Below, one piece after another: positions 17,102 to 25,250 of a stretch of DNA of 42,425 nt. Position 1 is the first letter of the stretch, and every line of letters starts with the position of its first letter. The notes beneath the pieces were generated by a model that was not told the DNA's origin, ran no database searches, and was given only the letters and a program-made list of their open reading frames with translations. The stretch comes from Lysobacterales bacterium (lineage in GTDB: Bacteria > Pseudomonadota > Gammaproteobacteria > Xanthomonadales > SZUA-5). The translations under genes were made by a program, and so were the position numbers. The stretch spans positions 1-42,425 of the forward strand of contig JALHMG010000046.1 of assembly GCA_022844135.1 (NCBI GenBank). The letters run 5' to 3'.

Positions 17102-17121
17102 TTGGGTCTCAAATGACCCAA
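17102..17121. promoter_or_regulatory. Candidate operator palindrome upstream of ietA
   Basis: TTGGGTC (17102-17108) and GACCCAA (17115-17121) are perfect inverted repeats with a 6-base spacer. They lie about 40 bases before the preferred GTG start of ietA, where a repressor or autoregulator would act. The site overlaps an upstream in-frame ATG at 17113, which argues against that ATG as the start. No protein is known to bind it. Confidence 0.4.
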
Positions 17122-17163
17122 GGTAGACTTCTCATCAATTCTGAGATGAATCAGCGAGCCGCC

Positions 17164-18162
17164 GTGGCAACCGCAGATCAAGTCAAAGCGCTCATTCGAA
17201 GCCACGCCGATGGCGACGACACTCGCTTTTACGCCATTGCCATGCAGGTCGCAGCGCAAGCTGCGCGGAGTGGTCACGGCAAATTTGCTTTGGATTTGCG
17301 CGGCCTTGTCGATCAAGTAAAGGCTCGATCAAAGGCTACGGGACCTGGAAACGGGTCCAAGCCTGTCCCCCTGGCGCAACCTCGCGGCGAGCTAGCCGGC
17401 CTGCTGACAGTGGGCTACCCGAAAACGCGCATGGTCGATATGGCGCTACCCGAGGTGCTTAGCGCACGCCTTGAGCGGGTGCTCATCGAGCAACGCGAGC
17501 GTTACCGTCTCCGTGAGCACGGATTATCGCCAATGAGAAAGCTTCTCCTCGTTGGTCCACCGGGCACCGGCAAGACGATGACCGCTGCAGCGCTTGCGGG
17601 TGAATTGTGCCTGCCCCTTTTTAGTATCCAGCTTGACGGGCTCATCACGAAGTACATGGGTGAGACTGCGGCAAAGCTCCGGCTAGTGTTCGACGCAATC
17701 CGATCAACCCGCGGCGTTTACCTGTTCGACGAGTTCGACGCTCTTGGCGGAGAGCGCGGATCGGGGAACGATGTGGGAGAGATTCGCCGAGTGCTCAACT
17801 CATTCCTGCAGTTCCTTGAGCAGGACGACTCAGACAGCATTGTGCTAGGTGCGACGAATCACGTTGGCCTACTCGACCGCGCGCTGTTCCGGCGCTTCCA
17901 TGCTGTATTCGAGTACTCAGCGCCAACAGCAGAAATTGCGACTCGCGTGATGCGCGGACGGTTGGCGCTCCTCGATACGAGTAACGTCGAGTGGCACGTG
18001 GCAGCGAGGGCGGCGGAAGGCCTAAGTCATGCGGAGATCGCGATGGCCTGCGAGCAGGCAGCGAAGAACGCGATCCTAAACCACACCGCAATCGTGCGAA
18101 ACGCCGAACTCGTTGCAGCGCTCTCAGAAAGAAGCAGTGCGCACGCAAGCGCGCGGGACTGA
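17164..18162 (+). CDS. ietA: AAA ATPase of the IetA type
   Basis: A 332-residue AAA ATPase paired with an adjacent subtilisin, the arrangement of ietA-ietS, which was described on the Agrobacterium plasmid pTiC58 as a toxin-antitoxin pair and later as an anti-phage system. Counting from an upstream ATG at 17113, Walker A is GPPGTGKT (148-155), Walker B YLFDEFDAL (203-211), sensor 1 is in GATNH (249), and arginine fingers are in LFRRF (260-261); subtract 17 for the GTG start. The start is uncertain: ATG at 17113, ATG at 17146 and GTG at 17164 are all in frame and none has a good ribosome site. The GTG gives VATADQVKALIRSH, which resembles the N-terminus I recall for relatives. In the pTiC58 work IetA acted as the antitoxin to the protease. 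Confidence 0.85.
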   Translation: MATADQVKALIRSHADGDDTRFYAIAMQVAAQAARSGHGKFALDLRGLVDQVKARSKATGPGNGSKPVPLAQPRGELAGLLTVGYPKTRMVDMALPEVLSARLERVLIEQRERYRLREHGLSPMRKLLLVGPPGTGKTMTAAALAGELCLPLFSIQLDGLITKYMGETAAKLRLVFDAIRSTRGVYLFDEFDALGGERGSGNDVGEIRRVLNSFLQFLEQDDSDSIVLGATNHVGLLDRALFRRFHAVFEYSAPTAEIATRVMRGRLALLDTSNVEWHVAARAAEGLSHAEIAMACEQAAKNAILNHTAIVRNAELVAALSERSSAHASARD

Positions 18163-18165
18163 AAC

Positions 18166-20697
18166 GTGTCGGCTCCTCGAAACCGCAGGCACATTCTCGT
18201 CCCTGGCCCACCAGCAGCCGACGAGTACAAGCCCCACGGGCGCAAAATCGACGTCACCAAGGCTCCGCCGCCAGCCAGCCGCGCGACGCACGGCAAGACG
18301 CTGGAGAATGCGCTAAAGGCAGCTGTCGCTGAAGCCCGCAAGCGTCGCGAAGACGCTGGCATTGAGGTCCATGGCGCGGTTCCCGGACTCTATGTGCAGT
18401 TCGAGAGTCGGCCCGGCGTGCCGCTGCAGGTGACTTCGCTCGAGGATTCGCGGCAGGGTATAGAGGTCGTCGCCGTCAGTCACTCGAAGACGGACGAGCC
18501 CGAGCCACGCCGCATCGAGCGCGCGACGGTATTCGTGCCCTACGGCAAGGTGAAGCACTTCCTCAAGCGCTTCGAGAGCTACTCGAAGACGACGCCGAAG
18601 TCGGATCGAGAGCGTCGCTATGAGGGCATGATCGATCCGGTCGCAACGCTTCGCCTCGCGACGCTACGTGGTCTGTGGACCGACACGTCCGAGGCCTACC
18701 CCGGGGAGGACGAGAAAATCTGGTTGGAGGTATGGCTCCGTCGACAAGACGGCAATGAACTTGAGCGCTTGATGGAGTTCGCCGCGGCGCAGGAGATCGA
18801 AGTCGCGTCGCGTCGACTGATGTTCGACGACCGCGTCGTCACGCTCGTGTGCAGCACGCCCAGGCAACTCGCCGCGTCGATCGATGTACTCAACGATTTA
18901 GCCGAGGTCCGAAAGGCCAAGGAGACCGCCACGGTCTTCGTCGACATGGGCCCCGAGGACCAGGGCCAGTGGGTGAATGAACTGCGCGATCGTGTCGTGC
19001 CGCCGTCGGCCGATGCGCCAGCAGTCTGCGTGCTCGATACTGGTGTCACGCGCGGGCACCCGTTGCTGGAGGCTTCCCTCGACGCCGAAGACTGCCACAG
19101 CTGCGACCCCGCGTGGGACGCGCATGACCACCTCGGTCACGGCACCGAGATGGCCGGCCTCGCGCTCTACGGCGACCTCGCGCCCTATCTCGCGGGGACG
19201 CAACACGTCGCGCTCAGGCACCGGCTTGAGTCGGTGAAGATCTTGCCGCCTGCCTGGCACGCTGCGAACCCGCCCGATCTCTACGGTGCAATCACTGCCG
19301 ACGCGGTGAGCCGCGCAGAGAGCCAAGCACCTGAACGCCGTCGCACGTTCTCGATGTCCATCGCTGCAACCGACGAGCGCGATCGAGGTCAACCGACGTC
19401 GTGGTCGGCGGCGATCGACGCGCTCGCTGCAGGCCGCTCATTCGATCCGAGCACGCAAGGACTCGACTACCTCGACGACGGAGACGACTCCGCGCGACGT
19501 CTATTCGTCCTCTGCGCCGGAAACGTTGACGAGACAGTACTCTCTATCGATCACTTGGATCGCAGCGATACCGACCCCATTCACGATCCAGGTCAAGCGT
19601 GGAACGCACTCACGATCGGCGCCCTGACTGAGAAGGCCGTTATCAACGATCCGAAGTGGTTGAGCTGGCGGCCCGTCGCGCGTCCGGGGGACCTGTCACC
19701 ATGGAGCACCACCGGCGTGACCTTCGCGGATGCATGGCCCATAAAGCCTGACGTCGTCTTTGAGGGCGGCAACGTTGTGAAGAATGGCAGTGGTGAGATC
19801 GACTTCCCGTGCCCGGATCTCTCTTTGCTCTCGACGTACTTCAGGCCCACTCATAAGTCATTTGTCCTTAGCTGGGCGACTAGCGCAGCAACGGCGCAGG
19901 TCGCTCGCCTCGCTGCCCTCATCTCGGCCGAGTACCCGAGCTACTGGCCAGAGACTGTGCGTGCGCTCGTGGTGCACTCGGCGGAATGGTCAGCACAGAT
20001 GCAGACCCACCTACGCGGTGCAAGCGGTAAGCGAGCCCGCGCAAAGCTCGTTCAGCGCTATGGCTTCGGCGTACCCAGCGCCGAGCGTGCACTTCGGAGC
20101 GCCAACGACGCTCTCACCCTCGTTGCGCAGAGCAGCATTCGCCCCTTCACGAATGGCAAGATGCGCGAGCTGCACATCTTCGACCTGCCTTGGCCACGTG
20201 ACGTACTTGCGGAGCTCGGCGCGACGCCGGTGCGCCTGCGCATCACGCTCTCGTACTTCATCGAGCCAAACCCCGGCCGCCGAGGCTGGAAGACACGGCA
20301 TCGCTACGCCTCCCACGGCCTGCGCTTCGACGTAAAGGGGCCCACGGAGTCGCTCGACGAGTTTCGTAAGCGTCTCAATAAGAAGGCGCTCGAGGAGGAC
20401 GAGGCAAAACCTTCCACCGGCGGTGATTCGTCGGAGTGGTACCTCGGCGAGCAGGCCCGCAACCGAGGTGCGCTCCACTCGGACATCCTCTCCTGCAACG
20501 CCGCTGATCTCGCCGAACGCGGTGTCGTCGCGGTCTTTCCGGTGAGCGGCTGGTGGAAGGACCAACCAAAGCGCGATCGTAGCGACTTAGGCGCACGGTA
20601 CGCGCTCATTGTGTCTATTGAGACGCCCGGCGTTGAAACAGATATTTGGGCGCCAGTCGCGCAGCAGGTTGGTCTTCTGGTCAACATCGAGCCGTAG
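18166..20697 (+). CDS. ietS: Subtilisin-like S8 serine protease of the IetS type
   Basis: An 843-residue cytoplasmic S8 peptidase without signal peptide, starting at a GTG three bases after the ietA stop, so the pair is translationally coupled. The catalytic triad is visible: Asp291 in VLDTGV, His325 in DHLGHGTEMAG and Ser573 in SWATSAATAQVA; the oxyanion Asn is in LCAGN (453). The serine motif departs from the usual GTSMAAP (Ala for Gly, no Pro). The first 280 residues form a separate N-terminal region, and about 240 residues follow the catalytic domain. With ietA it matches the known ietAS module, in which the protease is the toxic effector. It lies between two terminators, flanked by unrelated envelope genes, which fits insertion as a cassette. 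Confidence 0.87.
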   Translation: MSAPRNRRHILVPGPPAADEYKPHGRKIDVTKAPPPASRATHGKTLENALKAAVAEARKRREDAGIEVHGAVPGLYVQFESRPGVPLQVTSLEDSRQGIEVVAVSHSKTDEPEPRRIERATVFVPYGKVKHFLKRFESYSKTTPKSDRERRYEGMIDPVATLRLATLRGLWTDTSEAYPGEDEKIWLEVWLRRQDGNELERLMEFAAAQEIEVASRRLMFDDRVVTLVCSTPRQLAASIDVLNDLAEVRKAKETATVFVDMGPEDQGQWVNELRDRVVPPSADAPAVCVLDTGVTRGHPLLEASLDAEDCHSCDPAWDAHDHLGHGTEMAGLALYGDLAPYLAGTQHVALRHRLESVKILPPAWHAANPPDLYGAITADAVSRAESQAPERRRTFSMSIAATDERDRGQPTSWSAAIDALAAGRSFDPSTQGLDYLDDGDDSARRLFVLCAGNVDETVLSIDHLDRSDTDPIHDPGQAWNALTIGALTEKAVINDPKWLSWRPVARPGDLSPWSTTGVTFADAWPIKPDVVFEGGNVVKNGSGEIDFPCPDLSLLSTYFRPTHKSFVLSWATSAATAQVARLAALISAEYPSYWPETVRALVVHSAEWSAQMQTHLRGASGKRARAKLVQRYGFGVPSAERALRSANDALTLVAQSSIRPFTNGKMRELHIFDLPWPRDVLAELGATPVRLRITLSYFIEPNPGRRGWKTRHRYASHGLRFDVKGPTESLDEFRKRLNKKALEEDEAKPSTGGDSSEWYLGEQARNRGALHSDILSCNAADLAERGVVAVFPVSGWWKDQPKRDRSDLGARYALIVSIETPGVETDIWAPVAQQVGLLVNIEP

Positions 20698-20750
20698 GCA
20701 CGGCCTATTCGGCAGCATGCCAAATTCAACTTCAGTCACACTCCATCGCA

Positions 20751-20780
20751 AAAAAAGAGCCCGGCACAAGGCCGGGCTCT
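20751..20780 (-). terminator. Rho-independent terminator of ompA-like gene
   Basis: AGAGCCCGGC (20756-20765) and GCCGGGCTCT (20771-20780) form a perfect 10-bp stem with a 5-base loop. Read on the minus strand the stem is followed by a run of six T. It lies about 25 bases after the porin stop codon, in the gap between the convergent ietS and porin genes. Confidence 0.92.
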
Positions 20781-20804
20781 TCAAACCACTAACAGCGACA
20801 ACGA

Positions 20805-21788
20805 TTACTGCACGTTCAGCTCGGTGCGGCGATTGCGCGCACGGCCTTCGGCGGTGTCGTTGGTGTCGATCGGACGCGATTCGCCGTAACCGTTGACCGC
20901 CGAGATCTTGGCGTTCGACACGCCCTTGTCGGTCAGGTACTCGGCAACCACTTTGGCGCGGCACTCGGACAAGCGCTGGTTGTACTCATCGCTGCCAACG
21001 GCGTCGGTATGACCGGCCACTTCGACGCGGATCTCGTTGCCGTTCAGCACGCGCACTGCCTCGTCGAGGATCGCGATCGCATCGCTGCGGAGCGTGCACT
21101 TGTCGAAGTCGAAATTCACGCCATTGAGCGTGATCGACACCGGCAGTTCAGCCGGCTTCTCTTCCGGCGGCGGCGGCGGCGGCGGGGGCGGCGGCGGCGG
21201 AGCCGGCGGCGGCGGCGGATCGGCAGCGATGCCACCGAAGTAATGCGAGAAGCCCAAAGACACGGTGGTGTCCCAGAAACCCGTGTCGTCGACATCGGTG
21301 TACTTGTGGCCGACTTCGAAGCGGAACGCACCGCTATCGGTCAGATCCCACTCGAAACCGGCGATCGGACCGATCTGGTAGCCAGACTCGTCGATATCGA
21401 CGGCCAAATTGCGAATGCGGCCTTCGCCTTCGTTGTCGCCATAGCCGAACGCCACGCCGAGATACGGGTGAGCGGCATCCATGTCGAACAGATAACGCAC
21501 CGCGCCAGTGAGCGACAGTTGCTTCCACTCGAGCGGCTCGCCGTCGTCGGCATTCTCATCGAACTGGTTGTGCGCGATTTCAGCTTCGATGGTCCAGTTG
21601 TCCTTGAACACATAGCCTAAGCCCAGCGCCACGGCCAAACCGTCGTCCGACAAACGATCGTCGTCCGGCAGACCGATACCAATCTTCGGCGACACGTACC
21701 ACTGGCCTTCCTCGCGCGGCGCCGCGGAGGCGCTTAAGGGGAGGCCGACTGCCACCGCAAGTGCGGTAGCCAGCAGCGTCTTTTTCAT
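20805..21788 (-). CDS. OmpA-family outer membrane porin
   Basis: A 327-residue outer-membrane protein with signal peptide MKKTLLATALAVAVGLPLSA, an eight-strand OmpW/OmpA-like barrel (about 27-190), a poly-proline linker (about 195-213) and a C-terminal OmpA peptidoglycan-binding domain (about 220-327). That domain contains NFDFDKCTLRSDA, VEVAGHTDAVGSDEYNQRLSECRAKVV and GYGESRPIDTNDTAEGRARNRRTEL, with the Asp and Arg that bind diaminopimelate. A pair of Cys flanks the domain core. GGAGCTACACC precedes the ATG. The upstream region carries two palindromes, and a strong terminator follows the gene. It tethers the outer membrane to the cell wall. Confidence 0.93.
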   Translation of the reverse strand: MKKTLLATALAVAVGLPLSASAAPREEGQWYVSPKIGIGLPDDDRLSDDGLAVALGLGYVFKDNWTIEAEIAHNQFDENADDGEPLEWKQLSLTGAVRYLFDMDAAHPYLGVAFGYGDNEGEGRIRNLAVDIDESGYQIGPIAGFEWDLTDSGAFRFEVGHKYTDVDDTGFWDTTVSLGFSHYFGGIAADPPPPPAPPPPPPPPPPPPEEKPAELPVSITLNGVNFDFDKCTLRSDAIAILDEAVRVLNGNEIRVEVAGHTDAVGSDEYNQRLSECRAKVVAEYLTDKGVSNAKISAVNGYGESRPIDTNDTAEGRARNRRTELNVQ

Positions 21789-21801
21789 GGTGTAGCTCCT
21801 T

Positions 21802-21813
21802 TGAGTTAACTCA
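21802..21813. promoter_or_regulatory. 12-bp palindrome in the ompA-like leader
   Basis: TGAGTTAACTCA is a perfect palindrome about 13 bases upstream of the porin start codon, just before its ribosome binding site. It could be a regulator site or part of the leader. No regulator is identified. Confidence 0.3.
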
Positions 21814-21830
21814 GATGCATATCGACCCAG

Positions 21831-21846
21831 GTGGGGACGTCCCCAC
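21831..21846. repeat. 16-bp perfect palindrome GTGGGGACGTCCCCAC
   Basis: The palindrome extends by CCA and TGG on either side with one mismatch, making a 24-base hairpin. A second inverted pair, AGGGCA and TGCCCT, lies about 20 bases further upstream. It resembles the hairpin core of REP-type elements mobilised by REP-associated tyrosine transposases, although none is encoded here. It sits in the upstream region of the porin gene. Confidence 0.5.
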
Positions 21847-21998
21847 TTGGCGCCACATCGAGGGCAGGGCGATTATGCCCTACATTGCTGAATCGTTATT
21901 AGCTGATGAACGTCGTGAATTCAGCGAGCCGTTCGCCAGCGAACATACTGCCCTTTGCGATAACCGATAAACTCACGCGTCGCCAGCGAGTACCCGCC

Positions 21999-22466
21999 AT
22001 GCAATGTACCCACGCCGACCACGCGCACGATCGCCGCTCTATGATGTCCCGCGTGGAGTTGGCTTGCGCCGAACGTGGTCTCAGATTCACCGATTTGCGA
22101 AAACGGGTGTTCGAGTTGATCGTCGACAGCGATAAGCCGGTCAAGGCCTACGATTTGCTCGAGCACGTGCGGCGCCATGGCACGGGACCCGCGGCGCCGC
22201 CGACGGTGTATCGAGCGCTGGATTTCCTGATGGCGCACGGGTTCATCCACAAGCTTGAGACGCTGAACGCGTTCGTCCCGTGTCCGCACCCCGATGCCGG
22301 TCATGAGGCGGGACAATTCCTGGTTTGCGAGCGCTGCCAGTCGGTGCTCGAACTCGATTCCGACGCACTGGGAGAGCGCATCGTGCAGCAAGCGCGAGCG
22401 CAAGGATTCGAGGTTCGTCGGCATGTCGTGGAGGTTTATGGCGTATGCGCCGCATGTCGTTCCTAG
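21999..22466 (+). CDS. zur: Zinc uptake regulator Zur (Fur family)
   Basis: A zinc-sensing Fur-family repressor of zinc-uptake genes. The 155-residue form starts MQCTHADHAHDRR; an earlier in-frame ATG adds 31 residues without family character. The winged helix includes LRFTDLRKRVFELI and PPTVYRALDFLMAHGFIHKLETLNAF, the Zur-type pattern. The C-terminal zinc-binding domain has CPHPDAGHEAG and two Cys pairs, FLVCERC and YGVCAAC, for the structural zinc. No znu genes are adjacent; its reading frame overlaps the start of the next gene by 22 bp. Confidence 0.9.
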   Translation: MQCTHADHAHDRRSMMSRVELACAERGLRFTDLRKRVFELIVDSDKPVKAYDLLEHVRRHGTGPAAPPTVYRALDFLMAHGFIHKLETLNAFVPCPHPDAGHEAGQFLVCERCQSVLELDSDALGERIVQQARAQGFEVRRHVVEVYGVCAACRS

Positions 22467-23731
22467 CGCTGGCGTTTGCCAGTGCGATCTGCGCGCAGGA
22501 CGCGCCACCGCCGTCGCCCCCGATCGCGACGCCGCAGGACGCGCCAACGCAGTCGCCCCCGATCGCGCAGCCACAACCCGACGCGTCTGCCTCACAAACC
22601 GTTGAGCCGGCGACCGATGCCGACGCGGCCCCGGGCGCCCCGGTCTGGGGGGCGATCGACGTGCTCGGCAACACCATCGAACCAGGCGAGCGCAGCCGTT
22701 TAACCTGGAGCAGCGGCTACTCCTTTGCGGGCGAGCCGATGGCGACGCCGGTGAACGTATTGCACGGCGTAAAACCCGGCAAAGTGCTGTGCCTGACCGG
22801 TGGCGTGCACGGCGACGAGTTGAATGGTGTCGAGGTGATACGGCGCGTGGCAGCGATGCTCGATCCGACCGAGTTGAACGGCACCCTGATCGCGGTGCCG
22901 ATCGTCAATATGGCCGGTTTCGCGCGTGGCTCGCGATATCTGCCGGATCGGCGGGATCTGAACCGATTCTTTCCCGGCAATCCCAACGGCAGCAGCGCCT
23001 CGCGAATCGCATACGATTTTTTCCACGAGATCGTGCGCCGTTGCGATGCGGTGGTCGACTTCCATACCGGCTCCTTCGAGCGCAGTAACCTGCCGCAGGT
23101 GCGAGGCGATATGCGCATTCCGGCCGTGGTCGACTTGACGCGCCTCTTCGGCGCCACCGCAGTGCTGCACACACCGGGTGCCCGCGGCATGTTGCGTCGG
23201 GCCGCAACCGACAACGGCATTCCTGCGGTGACCTTCGAACTCGGAGCGCCGATACGCCTGGAGCCGGTGGAAATCGAACATGGCGTAACAGCCATCGAAA
23301 CGCTGATGAACAATTTGGGCATGACCGCCAGCGTGCGCATGTGGCGCGAGCCGCAACCGATCTTCTACGAATCGCGCTGGGTGCGCGCAGTCGGTTCTGG
23401 GATGCTGTTCGCCGATGTCAAACTGGGCGATCGTGTTCGCGCCGGACAGCGCCTGGGGCGCATCGTCAACCCGGTGAACGACCGCAGCGCCGAGCTCATC
23501 TCGCCTGTCCGCGGCCGCGTGCTCGGCATGGCGCTGAACCAGGTCGTGCTGCCTGGTTTCGCGGCCTTCCACATTGGCGAAGAGGCTTCCGAAGCACAAC
23601 TGATTCGCGATGCGCGTGTGGAACCGGCTACGGAAGAATCCGAGCGTATGGACGAAGGTGCCGAGGGCGAGGCTGACGCCGACGAAGGTTCAACCGAGCA
23701 GATTAACGAGGCGACCGATCGCGGCGATTAG
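22445..23731 (+). CDS. Secreted succinylglutamate desuccinylase/aspartoacylase-family zinc hydrolase
   Basis: A 428-residue M14-like zinc acyl-hydrolase. The start is ATG preceded by GGAGG ten bases upstream, giving the signal peptide MRRMSFLALAFASAICA. A Pro-rich linker with two copies of a 13-residue repeat follows. The catalytic domain shows zinc ligands His and Glu in GGVHGDELNGVEV, the arginine in DLNRFFPG, the third ligand His in DFHTGSF and the catalytic Glu in VTFELGAP. The C-terminus is an acidic tail (from about residue 395). The family deacylates amino-acid derivatives, and the substrate is unknown. It starts inside zur, so the zinc sensor and a zinc enzyme are translated from one message. 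Confidence 0.87.
   Translation: MRRMSFLALAFASAICAQDAPPPSPPIATPQDAPTQSPPIAQPQPDASASQTVEPATDADAAPGAPVWGAIDVLGNTIEPGERSRLTWSSGYSFAGEPMATPVNVLHGVKPGKVLCLTGGVHGDELNGVEVIRRVAAMLDPTELNGTLIAVPIVNMAGFARGSRYLPDRRDLNRFFPGNPNGSSASRIAYDFFHEIVRRCDAVVDFHTGSFERSNLPQVRGDMRIPAVVDLTRLFGATAVLHTPGARGMLRRAATDNGIPAVTFELGAPIRLEPVEIEHGVTAIETLMNNLGMTASVRMWREPQPIFYESRWVRAVGSGMLFADVKLGDRVRAGQRLGRIVNPVNDRSAELISPVRGRVLGMALNQVVLPGFAAFHIGEEASEAQLIRDARVEPATEESERMDEGAEGEADADEGSTEQINEATDRGD
22496..22573 (+). repeat. 39-bp tandem duplication in a coding region
   Basis: Two adjacent 39-base units (22496-22534 and 22535-22573) both begin CAGGACGCGCCA and share TCGCCCCCGATCGCG. They encode QDAPPPSPPIATP and QDAPTQSPPIAQP in the linker behind the signal peptide of the zinc hydrolase. 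The duplication keeps the frame. Confidence 0.75.
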
Positions 23732-23783
23732 TGGTTTGTCGTGTTCTGGCTGTCGGGCGCCGATTGCGGCGCTCGCCGGCCGC

Positions 23784-25250
23784 TCAATGATGGCCCCAGC
23801 GAATACAGTAGCCCGATGCTCCGACGCGGCGCAAGCGACGTCGGAAACGGCTCACGCTGCTTGTCCACAGCGCGATGTTGCGGCCGCGCTCGTCCAGATA
23901 CCAGCTCTGGCAACCGGACCAGGCGCTCGCGGCGAGCGGCGCGTCATTCTCGGACAGAAACGCCTGCAGCGCATCGGCTTTCACTTCGATCGACCCGCCG
24001 CCCGCATGCTCGATCAGTCGGAGCGCGTGCGCGACCTGCGCTTCGATGATCGTCAGCACCGAGTTGTGTCCAAGCGCCGAATTCGGACCGAGCAGAAAAT
24101 GCCAGTTCGGAAAGCCCGGCACGCTGACGCCAAAATAGGCGCCCGGTCGCTCACCCCAATGCTCAGCCAACCTGCCGTGAGGTCCGACGATGTCCACCTC
24201 GCTGAGCACGTCCATGGGCTTGAACCCGGTGCCGAACACCAGAGCATCCAACGCGATAACGCGCGCGTCGAGCTCGATGCCGCCTGCTGTCACCGCGCGA
24301 ACCGGCGCCGTGTGCAAATGCACGTTCGGGCGATTCAAGGCCGGGTAGTAGTCGCTTGAGATCAACACGCGTTTGCAGCCGATCGGATAGTCGGGCGTGA
24401 GCTGCGCGCGTTTGTCCGGATCTACGACGCTACGCAGCGCGCTGCGCCCCAGAGCCCGCGCCCAGAACGCTAAGCGTGGGTAACGTAGACCACTGCCGAG
24501 CAATTCCAACGTCAGGAAGGTTGCGCCGCGTAACGCCAGCTGCAGCGTCGGTACAGCCGCGAACGCGCGTTGCAGACCATTACTGAAGCCAAAATCGGGG
24601 CGCGGAATCACCCACGGCGGCGTGCGCTGAAAAACATGCAATTCGGCCGCCGCTTTTGCCAGTTCGGGGACGAACTGGATGGCGCTGGCGCCGGTGCCGA
24701 TCACGCCGATGCGCAATCCGTGCGCCCGGAAGTCCGCCGGCCAACGCGCCGAATGGAAGGCCGGGCCCGCGAAAGCATCGAGCCCCGGCAGCGCCGGCCA
24801 GTTCGGCACGTGCAAGCCGCCCATCGCGGCGATGACATGCCGGGCTTCGATCTGCGCGCCATTGTCGAATGTAAGTTGCCAACACTGGCGCCGCCAAACT
24901 GCGCTGACCAGACGATGTCCGAACGCAATGCGATCGGAAAAGCGCTCGGCGTCGTTGCGCATGTGCGCCAGGATTTCGCCGCCCGACGCGAACAGCCGCG
25001 ACCAATGTGGGTTCGGCGCGTGCGAGAGCGAGTACAGGTGCGCCGGCACGTCGCACGCCACGCCTGGATAGCGGTTGTCGCGCCAGGTGCCGCCAATGCT
25101 CGCCGCCTTTTCGAATATCCGAAATCGCAGCCCGCTCAGCGACAGTGCGTGCGCTGCAGCCAGGCCGCCGAATCCGGCGCCGACGACGGCCACGTCCAAT
25201 CCTGGAGAATCCTGAGGGCGCGAATGAATGTCCAAACCCGATCCGATCAC
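23784..25250 (-). CDS. Flavin-containing monooxygenase, Baeyer-Villiger type
   Basis: A 488-residue FAD- and NAD(P)H-dependent monooxygenase. The FAD Rossmann motif is VVGAGFGG (residues 22-29). The Baeyer-Villiger fingerprint FxGxxxHxxxWP is visible as FAGPAFHSARWP (about 155-167), followed by the NADP Rossmann motif GVIGTGASAIQFVPEL. The start is GTG, overlapping the HAD gene stop as GTGA, which indicates coupling; reading further upstream stays open but lies wholly inside the HAD gene. It oxygenates a ketone or a heteroatom of an unknown substrate. It is the last gene of a MipA/OmpV-HAD-monooxygenase operon. Confidence 0.88.
   Translation of the reverse strand: MIGSGLDIHSRPQDSPGLDVAVVGAGFGGLAAAHALSLSGLRFRIFEKAASIGGTWRDNRYPGVACDVPAHLYSLSHAPNPHWSRLFASGGEILAHMRNDAERFSDRIAFGHRLVSAVWRRQCWQLTFDNGAQIEARHVIAAMGGLHVPNWPALPGLDAFAGPAFHSARWPADFRAHGLRIGVIGTGASAIQFVPELAKAAAELHVFQRTPPWVIPRPDFGFSNGLQRAFAAVPTLQLALRGATFLTLELLGSGLRYPRLAFWARALGRSALRSVVDPDKRAQLTPDYPIGCKRVLISSDYYPALNRPNVHLHTAPVRAVTAGGIELDARVIALDALVFGTGFKPMDVLSEVDIVGPHGRLAEHWGERPGAYFGVSVPGFPNWHFLLGPNSALGHNSVLTIIEAQVAHALRLIEHAGGGSIEVKADALQAFLSENDAPLAASAWSGCQSWYLDERGRNIALWTSSVSRFRRRLRRVGASGYCIRWGHH

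Noticed and set aside
17113-17115. ATG at 17113 as the ietA start
   Set aside because: It lies within a perfect palindrome and has no ribosome site; the family-like N-terminus starts further on. Not excluded.
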